Assembly: GCA_013396655.1 (NCBI GenBank)
Contig: WBMV01007323.1
Location: 1-64,000, forward strand
DNA length: 64,000 nt
Origin: Campylorhamphus procurvoides
Taxonomy: Eukaryota > Chordata > Aves > Passeriformes > Dendrocolaptidae
Direction of reading: 5' to 3'
Part shown: positions 1 through 13,318 of the stretch, piece after piece
Layout: each line of letters starts with the position of its first letter
Position numbering within the stretch: the first letter of the stretch is position 1
Translations under genes and position numbers: made by a program
Notes under the pieces: model-generated
Database searches by the model: none
The model's input: only the letters and a program-made list of their open reading frames with translations
What the model was told of the DNA's origin: nothing

Positions 1-3000
1 CTCCTTTGAACTAAGACAAAGCTAGATTAGAAAAAACTGTTTCTGAGTAGAGGGTGAATTTTTGTGGGCAACAGGAAAAATTTAATCATGTTCAAGCCTT
101 ATTTCTACTTCTTTCAGATGAAAAATTTCATTTATTCTGATACTTATTGACTTCCTAAAACATGTTTGTTTTATACTGAGACTCAGAGACATTGTGTTGG
201 AGGTGTTCTACACTGTGGAAAAAAGTATAAAAAGAAGAGATGAACTTCTTCAATATTAACGCTTAGTAGTGAGGGAATTAACCAGAACTAAATATGACAA
301 CATGGGGGAAGTCTGTTCCAAATTAAACACTAAACAGAATGTGAACAATTGGCTAAAATTATATCTTTATCAGCTCAGAGAATCTTAACTTTTCATTCTG
401 GAGAAAAAATTGAAGATCCTCATGACAATATGGAATTGCAAGTTTACTTTAAAAATTCTTATGAAATTTTTTGGTGGGGGAAAAAGGTGTCTTTTCAATG
501 GTGGGCAGAAAGTCATGAGGACAGGATTCTTCTTGCTATAGCGGATAGAATAGCTGGGCCCTAATTCTTCCTAATTCCATATTCATACCATTAGCTGTTC
601 TTTACTATTAATGAAGTTACAAATTTCAATATTGACCTTGATTGCACTCTTAATTATGTATTACCTGTTGATGTAGCATTGAATCAAATTCTGAGAGTAA
701 AATGAAACAATTTGGCAAACACTTAAGATTGGGAGTTGCTAGACATAGAGCATTATTCAGAACAGTTGCACATTCAGTGTGTTATGAGGCCACCTCTACT
801 AGCTACCCTGAACAAGTCTTCTGGATTTTTAAATTTGCTATAGTTGTTCTGCTCTAGCTTTAGGAGTTCAGTATACATGTGTATCTCCCATCTGATCATG
901 AGGTTTATTTGTTAAGGTCAGGACATTCCATCTATCAGCGTGACTATACAGAATTTGATATTTCCTTGTTCTGCACCACTCTCTTCCTGACTATATCCTC
1001 TTCTACATATGCATAAGAACTAAATATCACAGGAATTTCCTGCCAATATTCAGTCAGTTTTTGCATTTACTCACTTTTCACATGCTCATGTATTTGCACA
1101 TCTTTCAGGAAAATATCCTACAGATTGTTGTCATGAAGGTACTGTAGCATTACATGCAAAACCCATTACATGTAAAAGCTTTAAAAGAAAAGTAATATTA
1201 AATTTGTTAATATAAATCTTTGATCTAGAAGTATGTAAGCACTTATTCAGTTTGGGAATAAAGATTTCATGTAGCTTATCAGAAGAATCAGTTAGTCAGC
1301 ATTTCAGTAAGCCCCAGCTTAACCTCATGCATGTGTAAATAACCTCAAATACAAAAATCTATCAAACTGCTATGGTACTTTTCTGATTTGTAGCTATAGC
1401 AAATGCTGAAACACTCACAGAAAACTACTCAGCCCAATTTAAGGAGCTTGGAAGATCTGCAGTTATTGACTACACAAATGTTTTTTTAACAGATTCAATA
1501 AAGCCATGACTTCATGGTCACTGCTTTCTGTTAGCAAGAAAGGTTTTGGTAGTTAAACACTCATTTCCATGTATTTTTGTTCGATTTGTCTGTGCAGAGG
1601 TCCAACTGGCCAAGGACACAAAAAGCAGAATAAAGAGGTATATTTAACTATTGAAATAAATTGAGGAAAGAAACCCACATCTAGATGTCTTGTTGGCGTC
1701 AATGTCACATTTCTCACATCAGTGTCTCATCAAGGCAGCTGTGTACAAAATGAAGAAAAACCATGTGCCAGGGTCTTAATCAAGGAAGAGGAGTCAGTGG
1801 CAGGAAAGGTGGAGAACACAGGTTTCTTAGGCTTGGGTCATTGGCAAAGTTTTATTTTGTATTGTGAGTTTATAAATGATGTTTGCTGTTTCTAACTGTG
1901 CAAGATACTGTCTTGCTAACAACTGTTGAAGATGATCTGCTTAGATCAGAAATGGCAGAGGCCTCAGCAGTTAACCTTTTCTTAAAATACAATTTTCCTG
2001 GTTTCCTATAAATGCATAGCATATTCCTGACTGTTTCTGTTCTCTAATGGCATGGGATCATTGAAACATGAACGCATGTGGAGGATGACTGTTGCTCCTC
2101 TAGCCTCATCAACACTGCACAGAGCAGTTCTATGCGCCCTGTGTTGAGAGGAGATGCTCCAGATGACCAACTAATACCCTTGCTGCAGTCCCCCTTACAC
2201 TCAGACTGTGACTAACTTCAAATCCAGGAAAGACAGTGATTCATCAACTAGGTGGACTATGTGAAAAGTTTCATATTGCTCCCCAGAGGATTCAGTAACA
2301 GAATGAGGAATGACTGAGAAGCATTGATTTACCTTGTATGAATGGCCTAATTTCCACTTATTTTTCCCCTCAGGGACTGAGAGATGCAGTACCACAACAA
2401 AGGAGACAGACAGGTTGTTGAGGCTGTTGGTCTTTCTTGATACCATAGTCCCTATTCTTTGAGTTAATTCCTTAGGAGGAAAATGCCATTGTGATACTAT
2501 TCTGAAGCCAGATAGCATAATCTGTTGTAAACAATTACTTTCCTGAGCCTTTGTGACAGCAGTAAATATTCATTTTAATTTGCTGGATTCTGATTCATAT
2601 ATAATTTTTTTTGATTATTTACAGGGTTATAGCATGAATCAGTGTGTCATATTAATAGATTCTTATAAATTATTTATAGAAGGATTACACAGAGTGATAA
2701 AATCACAGTGATTTTTCCTGCAACTTCATAAAGTTCATGCAATTGCCAGGAGATGAGAGAACATAAGGTATGCTATACCTGGTGGAGTCTACTAGTACGC
2801 ATTTATCTTTATAATAGTCCTGTAAATTAATTCAGTATTTCTGTACATATTTTAGAGAACAGTAAAAGAGAAAATCATAAAGTGAGCACTGAAGTCAATA
2901 GACAAGCGAGGGTCATTGGTTTTCCACGTTAAGCCTTTAACTTTCTTGTGTAACTAGGCAAATTCATAGCTCATCAAGTTCAGAACGGGTTAGTTACTGA

Positions 3001-6000
3001 ATAATTAGTGAACATTTTTATTGTTTTTAATTGAATTATGGTCTAATTAATGTGACCTAGAGTTTATTTGATATCAAGATAAATTGTCTACTCTAACATC
3101 ACAGCTGATTTGAAGATGACCAGTATCTGGGGGGTTATTAGATTAAAGTAATCCTCTTTTTTTCACCTGACTTTAAGTCCATAGAAACTTGTGTTCTCTG
3201 GGGACATGAGCCTCTTAGCAGGGAGGCAGACTACATTTTTTCTTTATACTATTTTTTGAGAGCTTACTTTATTAGTTAGGTTTTCTGCAAGATCACTGTT
3301 AATTATCTCTGGAGGTAATGATTTGGCAAAGGTTAATGACTTGCTTCATATAGGAAAATTTGTCTACTACGATACTGCAAAATAGTTATGAATAAATCTT
3401 ACTTTGATATGTGTCTTACATTAAAAGAAATAACTAGAGGAATTTAAAGAGAGTATAAAAAATGTAAACAAGAAAGAAAAAAATCCAAAAATAATCCAAA
3501 CAAACCTAAAAACCTATTTTTTTTCACGAGGTACATGGCTCTCAGAATTTCAGTTGCTATACATGGATATAACCACTTCTCAATTCTTCCTGATATGTTC
3601 TAGTTTCCAGTATTTCTGGGGAAGTCCACAGTAAAGAAAACAAAACTTTATTATAATGATGAAAGAAAGCCCATCACCTTTTCTGGTGGTAAATCTTCAG
3701 TTTTGCAACAAAATTTCATTTTTGTCTGAGCTATTTAAGACTATTTACTTTGTCAAGCCAAGTGTTTGAAACTTATCAACATATCTGAGCACCAAATGCA
3801 GTACTCTATTCTTGGTTTCAGGGGGGTGACCAGAAAGTGCACATTTTTCATGATGAAATGAGAGTCACCCAGTTTTCCTTTCCCTCATCTGCTGCAAATA
3901 TCCTGATTCTTCTTTTCCATATTGATTTGTTGCCTATATTCTCTCTCCCTTTGACATGCTGAAGGAGAAAATAAAACAAGCAGGCAGAAAAAGCCAAGAA
4001 GGGTCAGTATGTTCCTTTCAACTTGTGCTTCACACACAATTTTTGGTGACCATTTTACATGTATTGTCCAACACCAAAGACAGCCAGAGGTTAAATTGCT
4101 ATTTAAATAGATATTCTAAATGGAAATGAGCTGCATGTCATTTAAACGTGCTCACTGCATGCAGATTGCACTATCTCAGTAATAAGGGTAGAGAAGGAGC
4201 CTGAAAACATAACCTGTAAATATTAATTCTTCTCTATGCTTGAATGCAAATCCAGTACAAAGATACTTCATTAGCTCTTGTCCATCTCTCTCACGATTAA
4301 TAAAACAGGGGTATTTTCTTGCAATGTGTGTGTCCACTCTTTGATTCTGAAGTGCTGGCACTTACACCTTTCCTCAAAATGCTAATTCCATAGCCCAGTA
4401 ATAGCAAGTCTGTACACTCTTCCTGTCTCATTTTGTTTTCCTTTGCTTAATTTAATCTTTTACATCTAGACTTTAAATGAGTCCTTACCCCAATACATTT
4501 AGAGTTTATTATTGATGATCATGTACTGTCTTTCATGAAAGTCAGTTGCCATATGGCTGACACCTTTATGACCAGTACCTGTTACCATTTCCATCACGGC
4601 CATATGGACCTTTCTTCCACTGGCAAGTTAACATGCAGGTCCTTCTGTTCTTGGTGTGCTCACTGTCTGATATGCCCCTGACCTAAGGGATGTTTTTTCT
4701 TGAAGATAGGGTCCTGAAATAGAACCATCCCCTGAAAACATGCTCTGCATGTCTGAACACAATCTTCTGTCACTGTTATTGCCTCTTTTGTGCCTGCTTT
4801 CTAAAAATATTCTAATAGACAAGCTTGCCAGCAGAGATGTTACAGGCATCCTCCTAGGAATAAACACGTGCCGTGTGTTTGCTGCAGCCTATCAAATCTG
4901 AACAGCACAGCTGGAATTTCAAATAGCAAATCCTTACAGATTAGTTGTGGATGAGTCACTAAATTTAACTGGAAAATAAGTTTGAATAGCAAATTAATTC
5001 TACAAAATCATGATCTGCTTATCAAGTCAGAAATGGGGAAAAAAGGAAGACTTGTCAGCATATTCTTTGGAGCATTTTTGCCTGTAACTGATTTATAGTA
5101 AAATAGTTCAAATAATCCTAACACCGATACTAGTTCATTCATCATGTCATTATCTTTAAATTAGTCTCTCTCTATCTTTAGTTTTCATCTTTTCCTAGGT
5201 TCCCTTTGTTCTTTCAGGTTTTTGTGTTAGTAAGAAGTCCAGGGCTATATTCTGTATCCTTAATGCAATGTCACTGAAACAGCAGAGAAAGAAGCTAATA
5301 ATTCCTTGCTGTATAATGCAAAGTTTCTGCATATGTATCCTTTCCTTTCCTACACTCCTGTTCTTCATTTCAGCTGCAGACTGTATTCAGTGGCTGCAAA
5401 TAAAGACAGAGCCTATTCTAGGAAAATACTTCTCCAAATCATTAGGGGGTCATTTTCACCTCTTTGGTGAAATTTATTGCAGCTTACCACCTTCAGAATG
5501 TAGCTGAGGAACTATTTTGAAGACTCTCTCATTACTCAGTAGGATAACGAGAAGTTCTCAGCCAGACAGAGACCACGAAAAAGGTTTGAACAAACAGACT
5601 AGGAATCTTCATTGCTCTTGAATGTATCTGATCTAACCTGCCTTTGTTTAGGATATTTTCTAAAGGCACAAGTGGAGAAAATGCATCTGTTTAAATGCAA
5701 GTCCCTCACCATTGCTGGTTTTCTTTGATCAAAAAAAGCTGTGAGTTTTCTAAATCCTTGTTAGATAGGAAGACGAGTTTGATACAAATTGATTTTCCAA
5801 AGCAGGAGGAATTGAACTAAACATGAATTGAACTAAAGAAGAAATGACTACTGTGTTACTCAGTATCAAACAGATAGTCATGGATTTGTTGCATATAAGA
5901 GAAAAAAATGAAATAATCTATAAAAATTATGAATTATTGACTATTAACCTAGAACTCCTGCTCCTATCAAAAAAACAGGTACAGATTAGGAGAAAAGAAT

Positions 6001-7579
6001 AGAAGAACAAGGTAAAAGGGCTGTGCTACCACCCAGATCTGGGAAAGGATTATGCTGTACTCCTTTCAGTGTGCAGCATTTTTCACAGGTGAAGATAGTT
6101 GGAATGGTATGGAATTCAGATTCTTTGTAAAAGGCACAGAAAACCTGGAAGATTTTCAGGTGCCCTTTTTCAAAAGTTTTATTTTCCCTGTTATACTCTG
6201 GAATAAAATCAATTTTATAGAAAATTAGGGTAACTTTGACAGATCTAGACAAAGATCTCTTTCTTTCTTAGGAAATATAATATTTCTTAACTTGTCTATT
6301 GTAATGCTAACAACTCCAAACTAAATCCACTGAAAACACCGCATTAAAATAAATCAGTGAGTGCACATAAACCCCTGCTAATTATTGCTGAAGACTTTTC
6401 CCAAGATCTGTAAAAAAAGTATCTCATGGAATCTTTTAACAGTTTAAGTGATTGCAAAACATGCATAAATTTTGTAAAATGCAGCTTTTCTCGACTGCCT
6501 TCTCTACCAAAATCCATCAGATATAGTGAATAAATCTGCATCAGTTATGTGTTATAATTAATTAATACAGTATAGAGAACAGTGGTGCTGTGCTGATTAA
6601 TTTGCATTTTAGGTGTGTACATTTCGTACTTTCAGCTCACCTGAGAAATACATTAATCAGTTTGTCTGTACAGACAGAACTGATCCTAAATAAAGATAAC
6701 CTAGCTATTTCTGTTCCTTATCCCATTTACTAAATTTAGTGCTGCTATCCTTATAGCATCTGTTTGTTACCCACTATTTTGTGTTTAATATTTTAATTTT
6801 GTTTAGTGTTTTAGTGTAAAATTTGTTTTCAGAAACCAATACCTAGAATAAGATTAAGATATCAAAATTATATTTAAGATCCTACAATCAAGCTCAATCT
6901 TACAATCCTGAAAACCTCATTCAACTGCCATTTAATTTCACAAATCTTTGAACTCTAAGTATTCTGATTCTGAATTACTGAGACATCTGATGTTGCCCTC
7001 TTCATACACAAAAAGTGCATTGGCCGTGAGTGAAATAAACAGATTGAAACTAAGTCTTCAGGCTTCAAGAGGTAGGTATCACTTTGGTGTTTGATTTTGG
7101 TGGGCATTCCTAGGCACACTTATGTAAACAGAGTGAACAGGAATTCTCAGAGATACAGTTTTCATGTCAAATGAGGGAAGATCTGATCTTTGAATAGCTG
7201 CCCTATCTGGTGTGTGTTTGGCCACACTGAGTATCCAGGGCCCCAAATGTAATGTTTAAAGGGAGACAGGTACTCACAATGAAGTTCTGGATTTCCAATG
7301 GGAACCATACTGCTAAAAAAGGAAAAACTGGAATTACTTTAATGCTACTATCCCTGCCTTGGGTCTGTCAAAAGAATGTTCAAATACAGGTTTTCAGAAA
7401 AGCAAATATAAATACCTGAACTACTAGCCAATATCTCCTAGAATGAAAGATACAGAGTAAATATAGGAGTCTCATCTTCAAGTTTTGCCAGACTTCCCTT
7501 TAATTTTTGTATCCCGAGTTATTCAGTCACTTAGTGCTGCTCACACTTGTTATTTCCAATTTTAGTTTAGATTTTCAAG
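1..7579. other. AT-rich non-coding stretch, no gene recognised
   Basis: I see no recognisable exon, RNA gene or interspersed repeat here. Open frames are short (about 105 codons at most, at 2201-2518 on the minus strand), have ordinary composition for AT-rich DNA and show no domain. A-rich runs occur around 3470-3520. A perfect 12-bp palindrome lies at 6664-6675 within a TAAT-rich patch. Intergenic or intronic sequence is the best description. Confidence 0.7.
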
Positions 7580-8206
7580 TGTTTCATCACCTGAAGCCCA
7601 AAAAGGCCGGATAAAACTGTTTAGAGACCGAGTTTTAGCCTTTAAACAGCAAGGTATTTATTAGCGCAATGTTGGGGAACTCCCAGCTCACGCTGGACAA
7701 GGAGTTCCAAAGTTTTCAGTGAAAAGCAAGATTATTTATATAATTTTGCATAGGATTACAACATCTTTTCATGTATATTCATAATATGGCAACATCTGAT
7801 TATAATATTCATAGTAGGTGGAGAGTAGGTGGAGCCTGGGTGTGGTCGTCTCTTCTGGGGAATTTTTCAGGGGTACATCCTGTTGCCTTCATCTCTAAGG
7901 GGCTGCATTCTTCTCCTCTTCTTCATGAACTTTTCAACCTTCTCTGTTTTTGCTGATTTTTGCAAGGAATCATGGAACTGGGCCTCTGTTCCCTGTTCTG
8001 TTTCTTAATGTTCCTGTTCTGTTCTTTGGTGTATCCTCCTTAGTTCCCTTATCTCCATGTATTTATCTCTCAGGGCATAGTGACCCAGAATTTGTCTTTA
8101 ACTTAAGCATTTTCTCTTAGAGAATTCTCAGCGTCAGTATTCTAAGCTAACTTTTAACTCTTAGAGCCTCTGCTCGGCTTCACGCTAATGCTTCCAAATT
8201 CTGGGA
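7580..8206 (-). mobile_element. Probable solo LTR of an endogenous retrovirus, minus strand
   Basis: Read on the minus strand, this segment has the order of an LTR. A TATA-like element lies at 7733-7742 (TATTTATATA on the plus strand). An AATAAA signal follows about 75 bp downstream (TTTATT at 7657-7662 on the plus strand). A short U5-like tail then runs to about 7580, where the plus strand reads TGTTTCATCACC, so the element would end in CA. The upstream end near 8206 reads TGGAAGCATTAGCGTG on the minus strand. The tail sequence around the AATAAA signal resembles avian ERVL-type LTRs as I recall them. No matching target-site duplication was found at either end, so the boundaries are approximate. 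No internal retroviral genes or primer-binding site adjoin it, which suggests a solo LTR. It could instead be part of a larger decayed element. Confidence 0.65.
7657..7662 (-). promoter_or_regulatory. LTR polyadenylation signal
   Basis: The plus strand reads TTTATT, which is AATAAA on the minus strand. It lies about 75 bp downstream of the TATA-like box of the same LTR, the spacing expected for the R region of a short LTR. Function today is not shown. Confidence 0.5.
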
Positions 8207-8936
8207 AAAGTTGTATGATTATGAAAGAGGAAGAGAGTGATAGAGAGCTTTCCTGTGTAGCCACACAACTTTATTTTTACATATGCTGCAAGTCTAGAAC
8301 ATTCTGAAAAATAGCTAATTATCACTTTTGCCTCTGTCCTGGTTCCATAACCCTTTCAGTTCCTTTGAAGAGAAATCATCAGCTGGTGCTTCTGCTCCTC
8401 AGTGATTGCTGTATTTCAAAGTGAAATATACAACAGGCAGTGTGAGGATGAAATGAAGGCAGTCAAAACGTGAAACAGCAACTTCAAAGCTTCTAGTACC
8501 ATCAAAGCATCACAGTGCTTTGGCTTTTTATAACATTAGAAGACTAAATAATATAATACCAATTTGCTCTCATTACTGCAAAAGGATAAAATTAGCCAAA
8601 GGTGGAGGATTTGTAACTTTGGTTCCAAGAAGCACCTAAAAATCTGAATCTTTTTGAGATAGCATAATTGAAAACAAGACTATTTTAGAGGTTACCAGAG
8701 CAACATGGCTTAGGAACTGACACAGCTCTGCTTCCAGATGTAGTGACCAGGGAAAAAAAAAAAAAGTGGCACATGAAATGAAAAAGATGAAAAAGTACTT
8801 CTCAGTAGTCCAACAGGTTCTTCCAAGAGTCTTTGCTACAGCTTTACTTTAGCTACTGTCTGTGGACTGGAGATATCAGACTCTTTAATGCCACCAGAAG
8901 ACAGAGAATCAGATGCAAGTTTATAGATCACCCCAC
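8207..8936. other. Non-coding stretch between LTR and CR1
   Basis: No gene or repeat family was recognised. A run of 13 A residues lies at 8753-8765. Nothing else stands out. Confidence 0.6.
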
Positions 8937-9439
8937 ACAGAATCATAGAATAGTTTGGGTTGGAAGGAACCTTTTAAAGGTCATTGAGCTCAACATCCCT
9001 GCACTAAACAGGGATGTCTCCAACTAGACCACATTGCCCAGATCCTCGTCCAACACGACCTTTAATCTTTCTAGGGCTGGGGCATCTACCAACTCTCTGG
9101 ACAACCTGTGCCAGTGTCTTACAACCCTTATAATAAAAAAGTACTTCCTTATATCTAGTCTCTGTCTATCTTATAGTTTTAAACCATTACACCTTGTCCT
9201 ATTGCAAGAGATCCTGCTCAAACATTTGTCCCTGTCTTCTGTATGGGCCCCCTTTATGTATGGAATGGCTGCTATAAGGTCTCCCTGGAGCCTTTTCTTC
9301 TCCAGGCTAAACAGCCCTAACTCTTTTAATCTCTCCTCATAGGAGAAGAAAGCCTTCCACTAATTTTTGTTCTCCTCTGGACCTGCTCTAACAGGTTCCT
9401 GTCTTTCCTGTGCTGAGGATGCCAGAGCTGGATGCAGTT
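8937..9439 (-). mobile_element. CR1 LINE, 5'-truncated, minus strand
   Basis: The plus strand begins with the complement of the CR1 3' terminus (ACAGAATCATAGAATAG). It continues through the usual 3'-UTR and ORF2 end in reverse, with landmarks such as GGTTGGAAGGAACC at 8958-8971 and CTTCTCCAGGCTAAACAGCC at 9298-9317. The match fades at about 9439 after GCCAGAGCTGGATGCAGTTA. CR1 copies are typically truncated at the 5' end and lack target-site duplications, as here. Small gaps relative to the family pattern, for example around 9350-9365, and scattered changes show it is not recent. It encodes no intact protein. Confidence 0.93.
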
Positions 9440-12400
9440 AAATAATCTTAATCTGGTCCTCAGGGAGACAGCAGACTTGCCTAAGAGGAAGGTCTGTCTG
9501 GCACGTGGAACAGAGGAATAGAGAGGAAGCAATCCCATAGTTTCTCAGGGCTACAGAAATGTAGTAAGAGGCAAAAAAAAGGCACTTAACTCTTGAGTCA
9601 CACAAGGCAACACTCAATATCTGACATTGACATAAAAATGGCAGTGTGCTGAAGGAAGAAAAGAGACTCCTATATATGCTCTCTCTCTTCCTGTGGGAAA
9701 GCACATATCACCAAGATGAATCTTTAAAATGTTTCCTTGAGGTGGTTTAAGTCTTCAGATGTCTATCTTCTGCCCTGTACCCTTAAGAATGGAGACATTC
9801 TTAGAACAGAAATTCATTGAGACTGAGCAGGTGGAAAGTGTTTGTTCTGGTTCCTTTGTTTCTAAAAATAGGTATTAAAAAAATCAAATACCTAATTTGG
9901 AATTTTCAGATGAAAAGGTTTCCATTTTACTTTTTAAATGCTTATTTCACTCATAAATGTCAATTTTAATTATAGTAAAGTACTAAAAAATGATAACTTG
10001 CAATTACCAAACTGAAATATTTTGGAAGAGAAAATATTTCGTAATCTCAGCATTTTTTCTGCAATCCCTCTTCCTACTAACTTCTAATTTTATGAAAGAG
10101 GTAATTGCTCTCATCAATGCAGAAAATATATTTAGACTAACTTACACATAAATTCATTTTCCATCAGTGTTCTACAGGCTGGATACATCTTCCATCCAAA
10201 ACTGACACTTAAAGTAAGATGTCAAGTCCAGCCTGGCGCAGTCTCTTGCACGCAGGAGTAAGGTTCTTCTCTGACATGAGGAAATATGAGCAAGTGCCAA
10301 TGTATATGTCCCTCCATGGATTTGATGCATTAGTCATATCTTTTCTATCCAGGTTTGTTCTCTTGTTATTCTAATGTAATTCCTTTTGAAAAGGCACTTT
10401 AGAAATATAAACAGTACTATTGCATAGAGGTTTTTATCTGCCGTTTCTCTAGTAATGCCAAACAATTCAGATGCTTGCCATGAGCTGCCAATTTAGATTG
10501 AAAAATGGCCTTCCTCCTATTGCCCCTATTCTCCCATTCTCCTTAACCTCAAGATTGCCATCTTAGATCCTTGTGTGCTGAACAGCTTTATAAAACATGA
10601 GAAAGAAAGCAGCAGGGAAAAAAGAGGAGATTTTGAAGACTTGTTCATACTCTTCCCCTTCCTCCCATGCCTTTCTTGAATTTGGATTTTAATGACAGTC
10701 AAAGAACTTTAATCCAACAGTTCTTTCGCTGACCTCCTATGACCTAAGATGCCAAGAATATATACATGTGTTGGGAAGAGCTGGCCACCGAACTTCCCCT
10801 TTGTTCATGAAATCTCAACCTTCCTTGTAGTAAATTACCACTTTGAAGAGAGAATCATTTTGCAAAGAGCCACCAGAAATTAGTTCATATCAGCTGTCAT
10901 AAACTGGTTTGTGTCCCCAGACACATCTTCCCAAGCACTTTAGCTGGCCAGAGGAGAGGCTTTGGGCTGGTCAGAGGAAGCTTGAGGGAAGAGAAGTTAG
11001 AGCTAAGAGCAGCCAAATCCTGAATTCCCGTTGCTACAGTAAGTGTAATTGTGAATGCATACTTAAAATAATGTCTGAATGGTTCCTGAAGCCAGTGGAA
11101 AACTGATTTGCCATCTAAGTCACAGGTTCTGGTCTTAACAACACAGTCATTTGCTGAAAACTGTTACTGCAGAGTGGCTGTCAGAAATTATTTGATGACC
11201 AGTCTATCTCCTAATAGACCATCATCATCATGGCTAGGCTTCCTGAACAAAGATTTGGGAAGGGCTCTACCCACACTTGCTACAAGCACACTGGTGGCTA
11301 AAAAGGCCAATGTCCTCCTAATAGGCATGTATGAAATCATGGAGTCATTCTCATAAGTACCCCAGCCTTAGCAGGGTAGCTTGGAATTGTCAGGGCCATG
11401 TCTAAACGTGGAAATAGGTCCCTAGAAAGCTGTAGAATAATAGTGATAAAGTGGATTAGAATTTACACAAGTCCTGCTCTGCCCCCAATCTATTAATTCA
11501 CTGAGAGCTTAAATGCTAGAGAAGTGACTAGGCTTGACGAACTGGAATCTTGCTCATTTCTGTCAGCCTTTCCCTGCAGGAGACAAAATTCCTGCTTCCA
11601 AAATTAGATTTTAAGAGCTTATTAGAAATGCAGGAAAACTGATAATTAGACTGAGTCGCTCCGCTGCTGTCATTCATTTCCTACTAATCAGAGGTTAGGG
11701 TATGATGAGGGATGTTTATGCTATACCACTCCGGATTTCCTATGACTATGTTATAGTATTAGGCAAAATAAGTGCCTTGCTGTTGCTTTGTCCTCTTTGG
11801 ACTTGTCCCAGGATGCCCTTGTAACTAAAAAGACAGGTTTTCTGACTGTGAATAATGCTGTGGATATTTAGATATATGCAATCATGTTCAGTGGGACTGC
11901 ACAGTCTATTCAGCTGATCAGTGCAAGCACATATAGCTCATTAAATAGTTCAAACTCGGCCCTTCTGAATCTGAAAGCTTTTTAAGGCTACAGGCTTTCG
12001 AAACTACAAAATTTTTACCCTGGATATCCTAATACTGGTGAAGGGTGATCTTTCCAATAGCTCTCTCACAGGGAAATTTTACTGTTTGTTCTTAACTGAA
12101 TGTTTATTCCATATGGAAGGGCAGAGTTAAAATGTTTGAACAGGCAATTATACTGCTCTTTAGTCTTGCCAATCAGGCTGCTTTCCAGATGCTGGCACAG
12201 CAGAAGTATAATTTTTTTTCTCTCAGAATCACTGTGGATAATTTGATGCAACTTGGAAAAGGGGGAATTTTCTACAACTTGACTCAAAGATTACATCCCT
12301 TGGAGGAGAGAGTGAAGGAAGTAAGTTTAGCATATTGAGAATTGGGAACATTTGGACACACATCAGATAAGCCTGACTCTCTTCTGCATGCTCAGCTTTG

Positions 12401-13312
12401 AAATCCTGGTTATGAAACACTGTATATTTCTGTCAATAAGGCTTGTAATTCTCAGTGACAAATGGGATAAGATAGTTGCTGCAGTAACACTCAAACTGCA
12501 AAGCATCCTTCCTTCTCTTCACAAATGCCTATAACCCTTAGAGGAAAGTGGTTTCCTTTTAGACCCTTTCAAAACTCCAGTCTCTGCTCCAACAAAATAT
12601 TTCACACAAATAGGTCTTTCTGTCCTAGCAAAGCCCTCTTAAAATCAATAAGGCTTTGGAACATTGCTTTGCTATCTTTCTGCAAAGGAGGACTCCATTG
12701 ATTTTGGTGTAACATCTAATTGGGAAACAATGTACTATATATTCTTAAAATGAAGTACTGGTACCTGACAGCACACAGACAAACTTCTGGGATGGCAGAG
12801 CTCCAGTCAGCATGGAATTTAAAGTCTTAGTTTGAGCTATACAGGAATCAAGCATAACTTATAAAAGCTTTGAACAGTTATACATACATTAAAGGGGTAA
12901 ATTAGTTTACACCAATAATAATATGATGATTAGACTCTGAGCAGGCCTGTTCTGTAGGACTGAAATAGACTATCTAAAGAACTGGTAGCAGTGTACTTGG
13001 AGAGACAATGTCCTTAAACTATAGTTTATCTAGATTTCTTTGATTCATTGAAATAGCGAACCAGTTCTAATGAAACACTGCTGCAGTTCTGAAGGTTTCA
13101 TTTTAGAGTTTTTCTCTTATAGCTTATAGAACTGAAAAAGTTGTTACAATATATAGTTAACAAATAGCAGAACATCTATTCCCTGCTATATACCCACATC
13201 TGTCATCCCATGTACATTTACAACTCTTTGTAAATGTATGTTCTGCCATTACATATAACAAATCAAAAACATACCTAGAAAAACAAATTACTGTCTTAAC
13301 ATCTTCTTCATA
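9440..13312. other. Non-coding stretch, no gene recognised
   Basis: No repeat family or known gene was recognised. Two segments are bracketed by good splice signals, 10921-11038 and 12227-12320, and are discussed as candidate exons in the findings. The segment 11560-11720 has the look of conserved regulatory DNA. A perfect 11-bp stem hairpin lies at 13213-13238. Confidence 0.55.
13213..13238. repeat. Perfect inverted repeat, 11-bp arms, 4-base loop
   Basis: TACATTTACAA (13213-13223) and TTGTAAATGTA (13228-13238) are exact reverse complements around the loop CTCT. The two adjacent bases on each side could pair as G-T wobbles. The stem is too short for a typical microRNA precursor. It sits 75 bp before the solo LTR and no function can be assigned. 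Confidence 0.8.
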
Positions 13313-13318
13313 GCCATT
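13313..13318. repeat. Target-site duplication, left copy (GCCATT)
   Basis: GCCATT directly precedes the TG of the LTR and is repeated exactly at 13679-13684 after its terminal CA. A 6-bp duplication is the size made by integrases of alpha- and betaretrovirus-like (class II) elements. Confidence 0.9.

Noticed and set aside
3310..3360. GGCAAAGGTTAATGACTTGC as a MIR-like fragment
   Set aside because: Only about 20 bases match and the flanks do not follow the element.
4549..4607. Two CCATATGG words 51 bp apart as serum response factor CArG boxes
   Set aside because: A CArG box needs six A/T bases between CC and GG and these have four. They are only E-box-like CATATG words.
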